This document shows, in pieces, positions 26,401 through 34,642 of a DNA stretch of 64,000 bases (position 1 is its first letter; each line of letters begins with the position of its first letter). The DNA comes from JAAFJM01 sp964529175 (GTDB lineage: Bacteria > Bacteroidota > Bacteroidia > UKL13-3), in the NCBI GenBank assembly GCA_964529175.1, contig CAZGVO010000001.1, forward strand, positions 558,001 to 622,000, in the 5' to 3' direction. The position numbers and the translations under genes are program-made. A model generated the notes under the pieces. That model was not told the origin of the DNA. It ran no database searches and was given only the letters and a program-made list of their open reading frames with translations.

Positions 26401-27910
26401 AACATATTATGTACTAACATCAATAGCAGGCTCATGTGTTAAACATGATACTGTGGAAGTTACTGTTTCAGCTCCATTAACTTTAAATGCCGGAACAAAC
26501 TTAGCAATTTGCTATGGCGATTCAGTTAGATTGAATGCAACCGGTGGTTTTAATTATAAATGGATAAATGCAACAAATATTAGCGATACTAATGTTTCAA
26601 ACCCATTTGTCAAACCAAATACTACAACTGATTATATTGTAAAAAGTGGCTTTAGTTCATGTGCCTATTACGATACTGTTAATGTATTAGTAAGACCTTT
26701 ACCATTGGTAAATGCAGGAATTGGCGGCCAAATATGCGAAAACGATAGCTTTTTATTAAATGGCTCAGGCCAAGGAGTTGCCAAATGGAGCCCAAGTATT
26801 TTTGTTAAAGATTCAAATGCTTTTGTAACTTACACTAAGCCAAGTTCAACAACAACTTTTTACTTAACTTCAAATAATGGATTTTGCAAAAACACTGACA
26901 GTGTAAAGGTTATAATAAACAACATAATTCCAATAGAGGCAGGTGTTGATCAAACAATTTGCGAAAACGACACTGCTATTTTAAGTGTATTAGGTTCAAC
27001 TCAAATCCGATGGTTAAATCCGCAATATTTAACTGATTCAACAAGCTTAATAACCAAAGCATTTCCACCAATAACAACAGAATTTATTGCCAAAAGCTTT
27101 AATACTGCTTGCCCATCGTTTGATACGGTTAAAGTTGTTGTAAAAGAAAAACCAATAGTAGATGCAGGAATAGATACAACTATTTGTATTGGAACCAATT
27201 ACCAATTAAAAGGAATTGCTACCAAAGGTGATATATTTAATTGGGAACCAGCTGCTTTAGTTAGCAATCCTAATATTTTAGAGCCTAATATAACAAATCT
27301 TAAAACTGGTTTTTACAAATTAACTGTTCAAAATAGTGATGGAAACTGCAAAACAGCAGATTCAGTAAAAATTACTTTAGATAGTGCCATTGCAGATTTT
27401 AGCTCAAATGTTACCAATGGTTTTATACCTTTAACGGTTCAATTTACCAACAAAAGCAGCAATGCTACAAAGTATATTTGGAATTTTGAAAATAATATTA
27501 CTTCTACCCAAACGAACCCTTCTTATACTTTTGAAAATGTGGGAACTTACAATGTAATGTTAACTGCTATTAGTAAATTTGGATGTACTGACACTGCTAA
27601 CTTAACCATTATTTCTGATGGTGAAATAATTATTCAAATTCCAAATGTATTTACTCCAAATGGAGATAATTTGAACGATTTTTTTGAAAATAAAGTAAAT
27701 AACCTAAAATTTCTTAAATACTTAAATGGAACTATTTGGAACAGATGGGGACAATTAATATACGAATACCAAATGCCTAACGGAAAATGGTGGGATGGAA
27801 AATATGAAGGAAATGACTGTCAAGAAGGCGTTTATTTTTATATTATTAATGCTGAAGGAACCAATGGACAGACGTTTAACTTCCACGGAACAGTTACTTT
27901 AATTAGATAA
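23468..27910 (+). CDS. Giant T9SS adhesin-like protein with SBBP-like and Ig-like repeats
   Basis: 1480 aa. Signal peptide (MTKNILLIFLIFTLNKTNAQ). Residues about 20-470 form a propeller-like region of SBBP-type repeats (GNDAGDYAFN..YLTGT). About 480-1320 hold eleven tandem 75-80-residue Ig-like repeats, most opening AGxDxTICxGDSxxLNG and closing CxxxDTVxIxV. A PKD domain follows (about 1320-1390, FTNKSSNATKYIWNFE). The end is the gliding-motility-associated/T9SS type B C-terminal domain (NVFTPNGDNLNDFF to TVTLIR). Probably a surface adhesin or matrix protein. The DNA repeats are diverged, so the array is old. Confidence 0.88.
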   Translation: MTKNILLIFLIFTLNKTNAQSFKWAQKESSTSTDYAHYVTPDNGSNVFLTGYFESTITFQGTGAPATRSLTSNGQKDVYLVKKDCNRNLVWKNQIGSIGNDAGDYAFNAVKYDNKGHIYLTGTIAGNTTFSTTNGSPINITGTGGYDIFLAKYDTNGVLKWAVKSGSNANDEAMDCFIDKAGNILICGYFRSTATFGTTSGATITKVSNGAEDLFMAKYDSLGKLLWVNTAGSNVTDVATSIAADNQNNVYLGGNFANPSGTTTFGSLSISNTGSWGAYIAKATESGNWIWLNGMGGNVSEGINYIAVDENCDVYITGNFVGGNTNFSSSLPGISLPLINNGGFDLNVAALDSSGVLKWVKALGGGGTEYGWHISTNKNTNILTLSGYFTGTTNLGNGNIFSSAGLGDGYICFLDKLTGSTINALRIGGTGEDHSFCTTPDRFGNLYNCGLFSSTASFGTNSLTSSGAEDSYFAKLAPTAPFKLKPTNTSICSGDSILLQPLDSMFGVSFQWFRNNIAIAGANKFTYYAKTSGTYKLKVTNNCSEIDSSEEITLTVTNISVNAGIDATICRGDSVQLTASGATFYYWTPSLSLSNVNIFNPIAKPTDTINYIVRGISGTCIAYDTVKINTKPILAQAGSDSTICNGDSIRLNGSAIGTFIWENNAFLSDSNALNTFIKPNITSNFILKVTNLGCTRRDTVKITVNSPTAFAGIDKTICLGDSILLNGTGNGNLKWSPKNNLTDTSNIVTYAKPNINSTYYLTATIGRCVQRDTIQILVNQVFVQLDKDTSICKGDSIQLNATVVGSFLWQTNPSLNNPNQLSPFVKPQTTTLYILEATSGTCTKRDSINITVFAPISNASTDQTICLGDSTQLNGTGYNLLKWYPKLGLTDSLTANTYAKPNITTNYVLLAQDGRCFARDTVKINVTQIAANAGTNKGICPGDSVQLNGSATGSFFWETKTGLNNTNILNPFVKPSISTYYVLTSIAGSCVKHDTVEVTVSAPLTLNAGTNLAICYGDSVRLNATGGFNYKWINATNISDTNVSNPFVKPNTTTDYIVKSGFSSCAYYDTVNVLVRPLPLVNAGIGGQICENDSFLLNGSGQGVAKWSPSIFVKDSNAFVTYTKPSSTTTFYLTSNNGFCKNTDSVKVIINNIIPIEAGVDQTICENDTAILSVLGSTQIRWLNPQYLTDSTSLITKAFPPITTEFIAKSFNTACPSFDTVKVVVKEKPIVDAGIDTTICIGTNYQLKGIATKGDIFNWEPAALVSNPNILEPNITNLKTGFYKLTVQNSDGNCKTADSVKITLDSAIADFSSNVTNGFIPLTVQFTNKSSNATKYIWNFENNITSTQTNPSYTFENVGTYNVMLTAISKFGCTDTANLTIISDGEIIIQIPNVFTPNGDNLNDFFENKVNNLKFLKYLNGTIWNRWGQLIYEYQMPNGKWWDGKYEGNDCQEGVYFYIINAEGTNGQTFNFHGTVTLIR

Positions 27911-28006
27911 GATTTAGCTTTACAAACAATTATTTTAACTAGTTATACCAATGTGAATTAATTAACCAAATTATTCTATTATTTTTGGCACTTTGAATTT
28001 TGTAAA

Positions 28007-28750
28007 ATGATAAACAAACTACTTAAGCCATTTAATTTTCAACTGATAAAAACCAACCAAGCGGTAAATAAATTTCCTGATTTTGAACCTTCGTTCAATA
28101 AAATTATGGAAATGTGTAAACCGTACACCATGACCTCGGAAGAAAGACTTTATTCTTTTAACAAAGCAGTTGAATACATTGTAAATAATAATATTGAAGG
28201 CGATATTGTAGAATGTGGCGTTTGGAAGGGCGGAAGTTCTATGTGTGCCATGCTAAGTTTATCGCAATTAAATGCTGCTAATCGCCAATTTTATCTTTAC
28301 GATACTTTTGAAGGCATGAGCGAACCTACCAAAATGGATGCAGATTTATTGGGTAAAGATGCCAAAAACTTATTAAATCAATCAGAAAAAACTACAGAAG
28401 ATGTAATGTGGTGTTATGCACCCATTGATGATGTTAAAAATAATGTTGCTAAAACCAATTATCCTGCTAATTTAGTTAATTATGTAAAAGGAAAAGTGGA
28501 GGATACAATTCCAGAAACCGTGCCCGAAAAAATTGCTATTTTACGCTTGGATACAGATTGGTACGAATCTACCTACCATGAGTTGGTACATTTATTTCCA
28601 AAACTAGTAAAAGGTGGCGTAGTTATAATAGACGATTACGGACATTGGAAAGGAGCTAGAGAAGCTGTAGACCAATATTTTAAAGAGCAAAATGTTCAAA
28701 TATTATTGAACAGAATAGATTATACAGGTAGAATAGGAATTAAATACTAA
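28007..28750 (+). CDS. TylF/MycF-family O-methyltransferase
   Basis: 247 aa. Family marks are GDIVECGVWKGGSSMCAMLSL, YLYDTFEGMSEP, IAILRLDTDWYEST and VVIIDDYGHWKGAREAVDQYF (the metal-binding DD pair). Members methylate sugar hydroxyls in a SAM- and magnesium-dependent way, in macrolides and in surface glycans; here glycan methylation is more likely from context. It starts a close run of four genes (28007-31036) with gaps of 3-5 bp. Confidence 0.85.
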   Translation: MINKLLKPFNFQLIKTNQAVNKFPDFEPSFNKIMEMCKPYTMTSEERLYSFNKAVEYIVNNNIEGDIVECGVWKGGSSMCAMLSLSQLNAANRQFYLYDTFEGMSEPTKMDADLLGKDAKNLLNQSEKTTEDVMWCYAPIDDVKNNVAKTNYPANLVNYVKGKVEDTIPETVPEKIAILRLDTDWYESTYHELVHLFPKLVKGGVVIIDDYGHWKGAREAVDQYFKEQNVQILLNRIDYTGRIGIKY

Positions 28751-28754
28751 AATT

Positions 28755-29417
28755 ATGCTTTACGAAGAATCGCTTTGGTTTAAAAACACTATTCAAAAAC
28801 ATACGCAGCCTGGCTCTTTGGTGCTAAACATTGGTTCTAGCACCAAAGAGTTTATTGAGGTTACTCAACCATACATTAAGGCAAACCTTTTTGATGAGTT
28901 TGCTAAAAAAAATTGTGTTGTAAAAAACATTGACATCAAACAAGCTGAAGGTGTTGATTTGGTTGGAGATGTAACAGATCCTGAATTTATAGCCCAACTT
29001 AAAAGTTTAAATGCATCCTTTATTACATGTTCAAATTTGTTAGAACACTTAACTGAAAGAACTGCCTTTTGCGAAGCATTGGTAAAAATTATGAATACCG
29101 ATACCCAATTGATTATTTCTGTACCGTATAATTTTCCTTACCACGAAGATCCAATTGATACTATGTATCGTCCTGATTTAAATGAATTGCAACTAGCTTT
29201 TCCAACCCTAAAATTAGTGGAAGGTCAAATTGTGGATTGCGGAACTTATTTTAACTATTCAACCAAACATTTAGACCCTTTTAATAAATTCGTTTCGTTT
29301 TTTAAACTTTCATTAGCTAGCGCAATTGCTTCCATAACTAACAAAGGAAAACACGAAAGACTAGCTGCAAATTTTAAACATATTTCAGCTACTTGTGCCA
29401 TTTATAAATTAAGCTAA
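28755..29417 (+). CDS. SAM-dependent methyltransferase-like protein
   Basis: 220 aa. The N-terminal half shows a degenerate motif I (GSLVLNIGSSTKEFIEVTQP), an acidic strand (KQAEGVDLVGDVTDPEF) and FITCSNLLEHLTERTAFCEAL, the Methyltransf_11 pattern in which the E-H pair follows motif III. It lies 4 bp after the TylF gene and 3 bp before the GT8 gene, so it is part of that operon. The substrate is unknown, and the non-canonical glycine motif makes activity less certain. Confidence 0.7.
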   Translation: MLYEESLWFKNTIQKHTQPGSLVLNIGSSTKEFIEVTQPYIKANLFDEFAKKNCVVKNIDIKQAEGVDLVGDVTDPEFIAQLKSLNASFITCSNLLEHLTERTAFCEALVKIMNTDTQLIISVPYNFPYHEDPIDTMYRPDLNELQLAFPTLKLVEGQIVDCGTYFNYSTKHLDPFNKFVSFFKLSLASAIASITNKGKHERLAANFKHISATCAIYKLS

Positions 29418-29420
29418 ATA

Positions 29421-30326
29421 GTGATTCACATAGCATGTGCGGCCGATAACAAATACACGCAACACACCATTGTGATGCTTACTTCATTGTTTGAAAACAA
29501 CAAGGAAAACGAAATACACCTGCATTTCTTTAGTGCTGATTTTAACATAGAAAATCAAAAAACAATTGAAAAAACGGTTGCTAAATACCAACAAAAATTT
29601 TCGTTTTATCCTTTAGACGCTGAACTTTTTAAGGATTGTTATGTGTCTGACCATGTGTCGTTTGCTACATATTATAGAATTGTAATTCCGAATATTTTAG
29701 TGAACCAAACTAGCAAAATATTGTATCTAGATACTGATATTGTGGTATGCAAAAACCTAAAACCGCTTTGGGATTTAAACATCGAAAATTATACCATAGC
29801 AGCCGCAAACGAAATTAATTTTGATGGCCCAACGAGATTGGGTTTTGACGAAAAATACAAATATTTTAATGCAGGTATTTTATTAATAAATGCTCAAAAA
29901 TGGGTTTCAGAAAATTTGCAGGAAATACTTTTTAATTATATAAAACTGCATACTAGCAAACTCACTTTTTGGGACCAAGATGCTTTAAATGCCAACTTGT
30001 ATAACAAACGATTAACTATTGAACCACAATGGAATCAGTTAAGTCCGGTTTTTGAAGTAAATAATAATACTTTGTTAAAAGTTTATACTTCGGCAGAAAT
30101 TAAACAACTAAAAACCGCCCCAGCTATAGTTCATTATTCTGGTTCATCCAAACCTTGGGATTATTTGAATATTCATCCATTCAAAAATGAGTACTATAAA
30201 TATTTAAGCTTAACAGAGTGGAAGGATTTTAAACCAGCTGCCAATTTTAAAACCAAACTAAAATACTTATTACTAAAGTTAGTGGGCAGAAATATTTACA
30301 CTAAATTGTTTTCAATATTTCAATAG
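29421..30326 (+). CDS. Glycosyltransferase, GT8 family
   Basis: 301 aa; GTG start at 29421. Marks of GT8: MIHIACAADNKYTQHTIVMLTSL, the DxD metal site in ILYLDTDIVV, YFNAGILLINAQKW, WDQDALNAN and the C-terminal HYSGSSKPW. The family includes LPS galactosyl- and glucosyltransferases (RfaI/J, LgtC). It probably adds a hexose to a lipid- or protein-linked glycan at the membrane. Third gene of the 28007-31036 run. Confidence 0.9.
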   Translation: MIHIACAADNKYTQHTIVMLTSLFENNKENEIHLHFFSADFNIENQKTIEKTVAKYQQKFSFYPLDAELFKDCYVSDHVSFATYYRIVIPNILVNQTSKILYLDTDIVVCKNLKPLWDLNIENYTIAAANEINFDGPTRLGFDEKYKYFNAGILLINAQKWVSENLQEILFNYIKLHTSKLTFWDQDALNANLYNKRLTIEPQWNQLSPVFEVNNNTLLKVYTSAEIKQLKTAPAIVHYSGSSKPWDYLNIHPFKNEYYKYLSLTEWKDFKPAANFKTKLKYLLLKLVGRNIYTKLFSIFQ

Positions 30327-30331
30327 CAAAA

Positions 30332-31036
30332 TTGACTGATAATCAAATAATTAAACAAAAGTTGTTAATGCACTTTCCAGACTCAAACCTAAGTGTTAGT
30401 GTTTCTGAATGTCAGGTTTTTATTGAGTTGAAGACTTCAAAAATTTCTTTTTGGTTGAACGATTGGCATCATAAAAACGAAACTGTATTAAGCATCATTG
30501 CTTCAATTCTAGGACAAAACAAAACTATTTTTGCTCGAAATTGCCAAGTAAAAAAAGTAGATAAAGCCATTGCTGAAGCCTTTTTAAACGAAAACCATTT
30601 ACTTGGTTATTTAAATGCCTATTACAAATATGCTTTGTTTTTTGATAATGAAATAGTAGCAATAGCCACATTTAGCAAAGGCCGCAAAATGAACAGATTA
30701 AGTTCAGAAAAGCGTGGTTTTGAATTGATTAGTTTTTGTTGCAAAAAAAATATTTCAATTACTGGCGGATTGAGCAAATTGTTAAAAGGATTTATAACTG
30801 ATTTGCAGCCGGGCGATATTATGACTTACGTAGACAAAGATTGGAGTGAGGGCAAGGCTTATTTAAAAATTGGCTTTAAACTGCACAGCGAAACACCTCC
30901 CCAAAGCTTTTTATTTAACACCAAAACTTTAGCCAAACAAAAAGTTTCAAACGATTTTGAATTAGAAAACACACTGGATAAAGACACCATTTTAGTTAAA
31001 AACAGTGGGAATTTGAAATTAGTTTACACACTTTAA
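30332..31036 (+). CDS. GNAT-like domain protein of phage-associated type
   Basis: 234 aa from a TTG at 30332; an internal ATG at 30368 is an alternative start. Residues about 75-200 (AFLNENHLLGYLNAYYKYALFF, IATFSKGRKM, FELISFCCKKN, ITGGLSKLLKGFI, MTYVDKDWSEGKAYLKIGFKL) follow a pattern I know from the C-terminal domain of phage Hef-like homing-endonuclease proteins, with a fold like GNAT acetyltransferases. The nuclease part is absent. Here it is the last gene of a glycan operon, 5 bp after GT8, so an acyl transfer to a sugar is possible but unproven. Confidence 0.6.
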   Translation: MTDNQIIKQKLLMHFPDSNLSVSVSECQVFIELKTSKISFWLNDWHHKNETVLSIIASILGQNKTIFARNCQVKKVDKAIAEAFLNENHLLGYLNAYYKYALFFDNEIVAIATFSKGRKMNRLSSEKRGFELISFCCKKNISITGGLSKLLKGFITDLQPGDIMTYVDKDWSEGKAYLKIGFKLHSETPPQSFLFNTKTLAKQKVSNDFELENTLDKDTILVKNSGNLKLVYTL

Positions 31037-31165
31037 ATAGTGCTCTATTTACATTTTATTATACTATGGCAAAAAATGGGTAAAATTATGTAAACAAAAA
31101 TATGGCTTAACCAATTGGCTTAATTACATTCGCACTTATTATTTTAGTAAAATTTATTTTAAAAA

Positions 31166-32011
31166 ATGGCAAACATAGAACAACTTCAAGCTATTTCAAG
31201 TCAATTGCGCAGAGACGTATTAAGAATGGTACACGCAGTAAAATCGGGTCACCCAGGTGGTTCGCTTGGTTGCGCTGATTTTCTTGCGGCTTTGTATTTT
31301 CATATTATGAAACACAATCCATCGTTTGATATGGATGCTAAGGAAGAAGATGTTTTCTTTTTATCGAACGGACATATTTCACCTGTATTTTACAGTGCAT
31401 TAGCTCATTCAGGTTATTTTGAAGTAAGTGAATTAAGCACTTTCAGAAAATTAAACAGCCGTTTACAAGGCCATCCGGCCACAGCAGAACATTTACCAGG
31501 AATTAGAATGGCCAGTGGTTCGTTAGGTCAAGGAGTTTCGGTAGCAGCTGGAGCAGCATTAGCTAAAAAACTAAATGGTGATAAAAATTTAGTTTACGTA
31601 TTAATGGGTGATGGCGAAATTCAAGAAGGTCAAAACTGGGAAGCGTTTATGTTTGCCACGCACCATAAAGTAGATAATTTAATAGTAACCATTGATTTTA
31701 ACGGCCAACAAATAGACGGAAGCACCCAAAAAGTAATGGGAATTGGTGCTGATATTGAAGACAAAATGAAAGCTTTTGGCTGGAAAGTTTTACATATGGA
31801 TGGGCATAATTTTGAAAGTATTTTAGCCACTATGGAAGAAGCTAAAAATGCGACTGGAAAAGGCCAACCTATTTTTATAATGATGAAAACAGAAATGGGC
31901 TATCCGGTAGATTTTATGATGGGAAGCCATAAATGGCATGGCGTATCACCAAACGATGCAGAACTTGCCAATGCATTAAGTCAATTGCCAGAAACACTTG
32001 GCGACTACTAA
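31166..32011 (+). CDS. Transketolase, N-terminal subunit
   Basis: 281 aa. Holds the thiamine-diphosphate binding half: SGHPGGSLGCADFLAALYF, the GDG at residues 148-150 followed by EIQEGQNWEA, and GHPATAEHLPGIRMASGSLGQG. Together with the C-terminal half it forms a transketolase of the pentose phosphate pathway. The partner gene lies 2.6 kb downstream at 34643 instead of next to it. Cytosolic. Confidence 0.92.
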   Translation: MANIEQLQAISSQLRRDVLRMVHAVKSGHPGGSLGCADFLAALYFHIMKHNPSFDMDAKEEDVFFLSNGHISPVFYSALAHSGYFEVSELSTFRKLNSRLQGHPATAEHLPGIRMASGSLGQGVSVAAGAALAKKLNGDKNLVYVLMGDGEIQEGQNWEAFMFATHHKVDNLIVTIDFNGQQIDGSTQKVMGIGADIEDKMKAFGWKVLHMDGHNFESILATMEEAKNATGKGQPIFIMMKTEMGYPVDFMMGSHKWHGVSPNDAELANALSQLPETLGDY

Positions 32012-32053
32012 TACTTAAAAGCTAAATCTTAACGTTATTAATAAAAAACAATC

Positions 32054-33466
32054 TTGACAAATAATTTTAAAAATATTTGGAGTAAAAAATGGCTACTTAT
32101 TTTGGTAGCTGTTTTTTTATTAAATAGTTTACAAACTAGCTTTGTAAATGCGCAGCAAATTTATCGCCCTGCTAAAACCCGCATATTATTTTTACTAGAT
32201 GCAAGCGGAAGTATGTTTGCTAGAATGGAGCGCGACACAAGGATTAATGTGGCTAAAAAACTACTTTCAAATATCGTAGATAGTTTACAAGGCGCTACTA
32301 ATGTAGAATTAGCTTTAAGAGTTTATGGCCACACCTCCCCACCTGCAAAGCGTGATTGTAGAGATACTAGACTAGAAGTTCCGTTTAGAAAAAACAACCA
32401 CGATGATATAAAAAAGCGCATTCAATCTATTTCGCCAAAAGGAACTACGTTAATTGCATATTCATTGCAACAAGCAGCATACGATTTTCCTTTAGAACCC
32501 AATACCAGAAATGTAATTATATTAATTACCGATGGAATAGAAGAATGTCAAGGAGATCCTTGTGCAATTTCAGAGGCATTGCAAAGCAAAGGTGTGGTTT
32601 TAAAACCTTTTATTATTGGGTTAGGCAGCACTGCCGATTTTCAAAAGGCTTTTGAATGTGTGGGAAGATACTATGATGCCAATACAGAACAACAATTTAA
32701 TGATGTGTTAAATATGGTTGTTTCTCAGGCACTTAATAACACTACTGCTCAAGTTAATTTATTAGATATTTACAGCCGACCAACTGAAACCAACGTAAAC
32801 ATGACATTTTACGAAACAGAAAGGGGAACTATGTTATATAATTATATGCACACCATTAATGAGCGTGGAAATCCAGATACAATTTTATTAGACCCTTTAT
32901 ATAAATACAAAATGGTGGTTCATACCATACCCCCAATTGTTAAAGACAATATAATAGTAACAGCAGGCAAACATACCGTAATTGGAGTAGATGCGCCTCA
33001 AGGCGAATTATTGGTAAAAATTGATGGTTTAACCAACTACGACAACCTAAAATTTATAGTAAGGCCAAGTAATCAAAACAAAACCTTACATGTTCAAAAT
33101 GCCAATCAAAAGGAAAAATACATTGTTGGAAAATACGATTTAGAGGTCCTTACATTGCCAAGAATGTTTTTTAAAGATGCCTCTGTTGACCAAAATATGG
33201 TGACTACTATTCAAATTCCACAACCTGGAAAACTGAATATTACCTGCCCAATACAAACATTTTACATGGATATTTACCAAGTAATTAGAGGCGAATTAGT
33301 GTGGGTTCACAAACTTCCAGTAGACCAACAACGCCACACAGTGATTATACAACCAGGTGATTATAAACTAATTTACCGTGGAAAAGGTGCTACGAGAAGT
33401 AACAATACATTTATTAGAGAATTTAAAATAACTTCAAGCCAAGCAACTAATCTAACACTAAATTAA
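32054..33466 (+). CDS. Secreted VWA-domain protein
   Basis: 470 aa; TTG start at 32054. Signal peptide ends QTSFVNAQQ. A von Willebrand factor A domain spans about 40-225 with the metal-binding MIDAS residues D49, S51 and S53 (DASGSM) and ILITDGIEECQGDPC. The remaining 240 residues are beta-rich and resemble surface-layer or collagen-binding modules, without a sorting domain. VWA domains bind proteins through a metal ion, so it may act in an envelope complex. It lies between the two transketolase halves, 42 bp after the first. Confidence 0.8.
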   Translation: MTNNFKNIWSKKWLLILVAVFLLNSLQTSFVNAQQIYRPAKTRILFLLDASGSMFARMERDTRINVAKKLLSNIVDSLQGATNVELALRVYGHTSPPAKRDCRDTRLEVPFRKNNHDDIKKRIQSISPKGTTLIAYSLQQAAYDFPLEPNTRNVIILITDGIEECQGDPCAISEALQSKGVVLKPFIIGLGSTADFQKAFECVGRYYDANTEQQFNDVLNMVVSQALNNTTAQVNLLDIYSRPTETNVNMTFYETERGTMLYNYMHTINERGNPDTILLDPLYKYKMVVHTIPPIVKDNIIVTAGKHTVIGVDAPQGELLVKIDGLTNYDNLKFIVRPSNQNKTLHVQNANQKEKYIVGKYDLEVLTLPRMFFKDASVDQNMVTTIQIPQPGKLNITCPIQTFYMDIYQVIRGELVWVHKLPVDQQRHTVIIQPGDYKLIYRGKGATRSNNTFIREFKITSSQATNLTLN

Positions 33467-33476
33467 TAATAAAGTA

Positions 33477-33484
33477 CTACCTTT
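33477..33484 (+). promoter_or_regulatory. Candidate -7 box upstream of the lipoprotein gene
   Basis: TACCTTTG fits TANNTTTG, 46 bp before the ATG at 33531. The matching -33 element is not clear, so confidence is limited. Confidence 0.4.
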
Positions 33485-33530
33485 GGCACGATTTTTAGAA
33501 TAAGCCTAAAAGAACTTTAAGAAAAACAAA

Positions 33531-34484
33531 ATGAAAAAAACAATTAAATCACTATTTATTGCAGGTTTTGCAATTGCGTTAACAGTTACATCTTGTAAAA
33601 AAGACGAAACAACTACTACAACCCCAACAGGAACAGGCCCAACTGTTTCATTAACCGACAGCACCGGAAGTAACAAAGTTGACACAAACAACTTCTTTGT
33701 ATTTTCTTACATGAAAATTGCTGTTACTCCCGTTTCAGGAACAACTATTGATTCAATGAAGTTAGAAATTGCTGTTGATGGACAAACATTTGGTTCAAGC
33801 TCATTTGATGCATTAGACTCAGGTCAAGTGAATGGATTTACAGAATCAATTTCTGTGGCCGATTTAATTAACTCATTAGGAGCAACTGTAAACTCAAAAA
33901 TTACTTTTACAGCTACAGCAAAAGACAATAAAGGATTAACTGGAACATCGAGTATTACTTACACTATTGCTAACGACAATGCAGTTATTATTTCTAAAGA
34001 AATTGAATTAGGAGCTCAAACTAACACTACAATTCCTTACAAATTTTTAGGAATAGCAAACAACTTTGCTACTTACACAGCTGGCGAAACAGGTACTGCT
34101 AGATTAAACTCTGGCAATATTGACTTTGTTTACTACTACGGTCAAACTGATAAAAATGCTTTTGCAGCTCCTAGTAACGAAAACGGTGCTAAAGTAATTT
34201 GGAATACTGAAATTAATACTTGGGCTAGACAAAATGCAACTAAATTTAAAACTACAAATATAACTGCAGCACAATTTGACAATATTGCTAGCACATCTAA
34301 AGTTGACGATTTATTTGCTGCTGAAACATTTGCTGCTGAAACTACTGATAAAGTAACTTCAATTGAAGTTGGTAATGTTTACACTTTCCAAACTGCTGAA
34401 GGTGTTAAAGGTTTAGCTAAATTTACAGCTGTTGCAGCTGATGCAACTGGTTCAACTAAAGTTATGTTAATTATCCAAAACTAA
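33531..34484 (+). CDS. Lipoprotein of unknown function
   Basis: 317 aa. Signal sequence MKKTIKSLFIAGFAIALTVTSCKKDE has a lipobox with Cys at residue 22 and the KK after it. In Bacteroidota outer-membrane export to the surface needs an S-D/E rich signal after the Cys, which is not evident here, so location on the outer membrane is not settled. Residues 30-150 look like an Ig/cadherin-like fold with repeats of Thr and Ser. The C-terminal part has no known domain. Sits between the VWA gene and the second half of transketolase and is followed by its own terminator. Confidence 0.75.
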   Translation: MKKTIKSLFIAGFAIALTVTSCKKDETTTTTPTGTGPTVSLTDSTGSNKVDTNNFFVFSYMKIAVTPVSGTTIDSMKLEIAVDGQTFGSSSFDALDSGQVNGFTESISVADLINSLGATVNSKITFTATAKDNKGLTGTSSITYTIANDNAVIISKEIELGAQTNTTIPYKFLGIANNFATYTAGETGTARLNSGNIDFVYYYGQTDKNAFAAPSNENGAKVIWNTEINTWARQNATKFKTTNITAAQFDNIASTSKVDDLFAAETFAAETTDKVTSIEVGNVYTFQTAEGVKGLAKFTAVAADATGSTKVMLIIQN

Positions 34485-34507
34485 TTTTTAAATAAAACTA
34501 AAGAATT

Positions 34508-34538
34508 TAAAGGTCGCCCCAAAAAGGCGGCCTTTTTT
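34508..34538 (+). terminator. Rho-independent terminator after the lipoprotein gene
   Basis: AAAGGTCGCC, loop of about 7, GGCGGCCTTT followed by T residues (one G-T pair). It means the second transketolase half must have its own promoter. Confidence 0.85.
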
Positions 34539-34642
34539 ATTTTAATTGTTAATAATAATAGAAATAAATTAGGTTTGATTTAGCTTTCCATTGATTATTT
34601 TGCGAAGCAATAACAAACAATAAAAACACAACAACCCTACAC

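Noticed and set aside
23468..27910. Possible CRISPR or DNA tandem repeat array
   Set aside because: The periodicity is at protein level (Ig-like domains of 75-80 residues); the DNA copies are diverged and coding.
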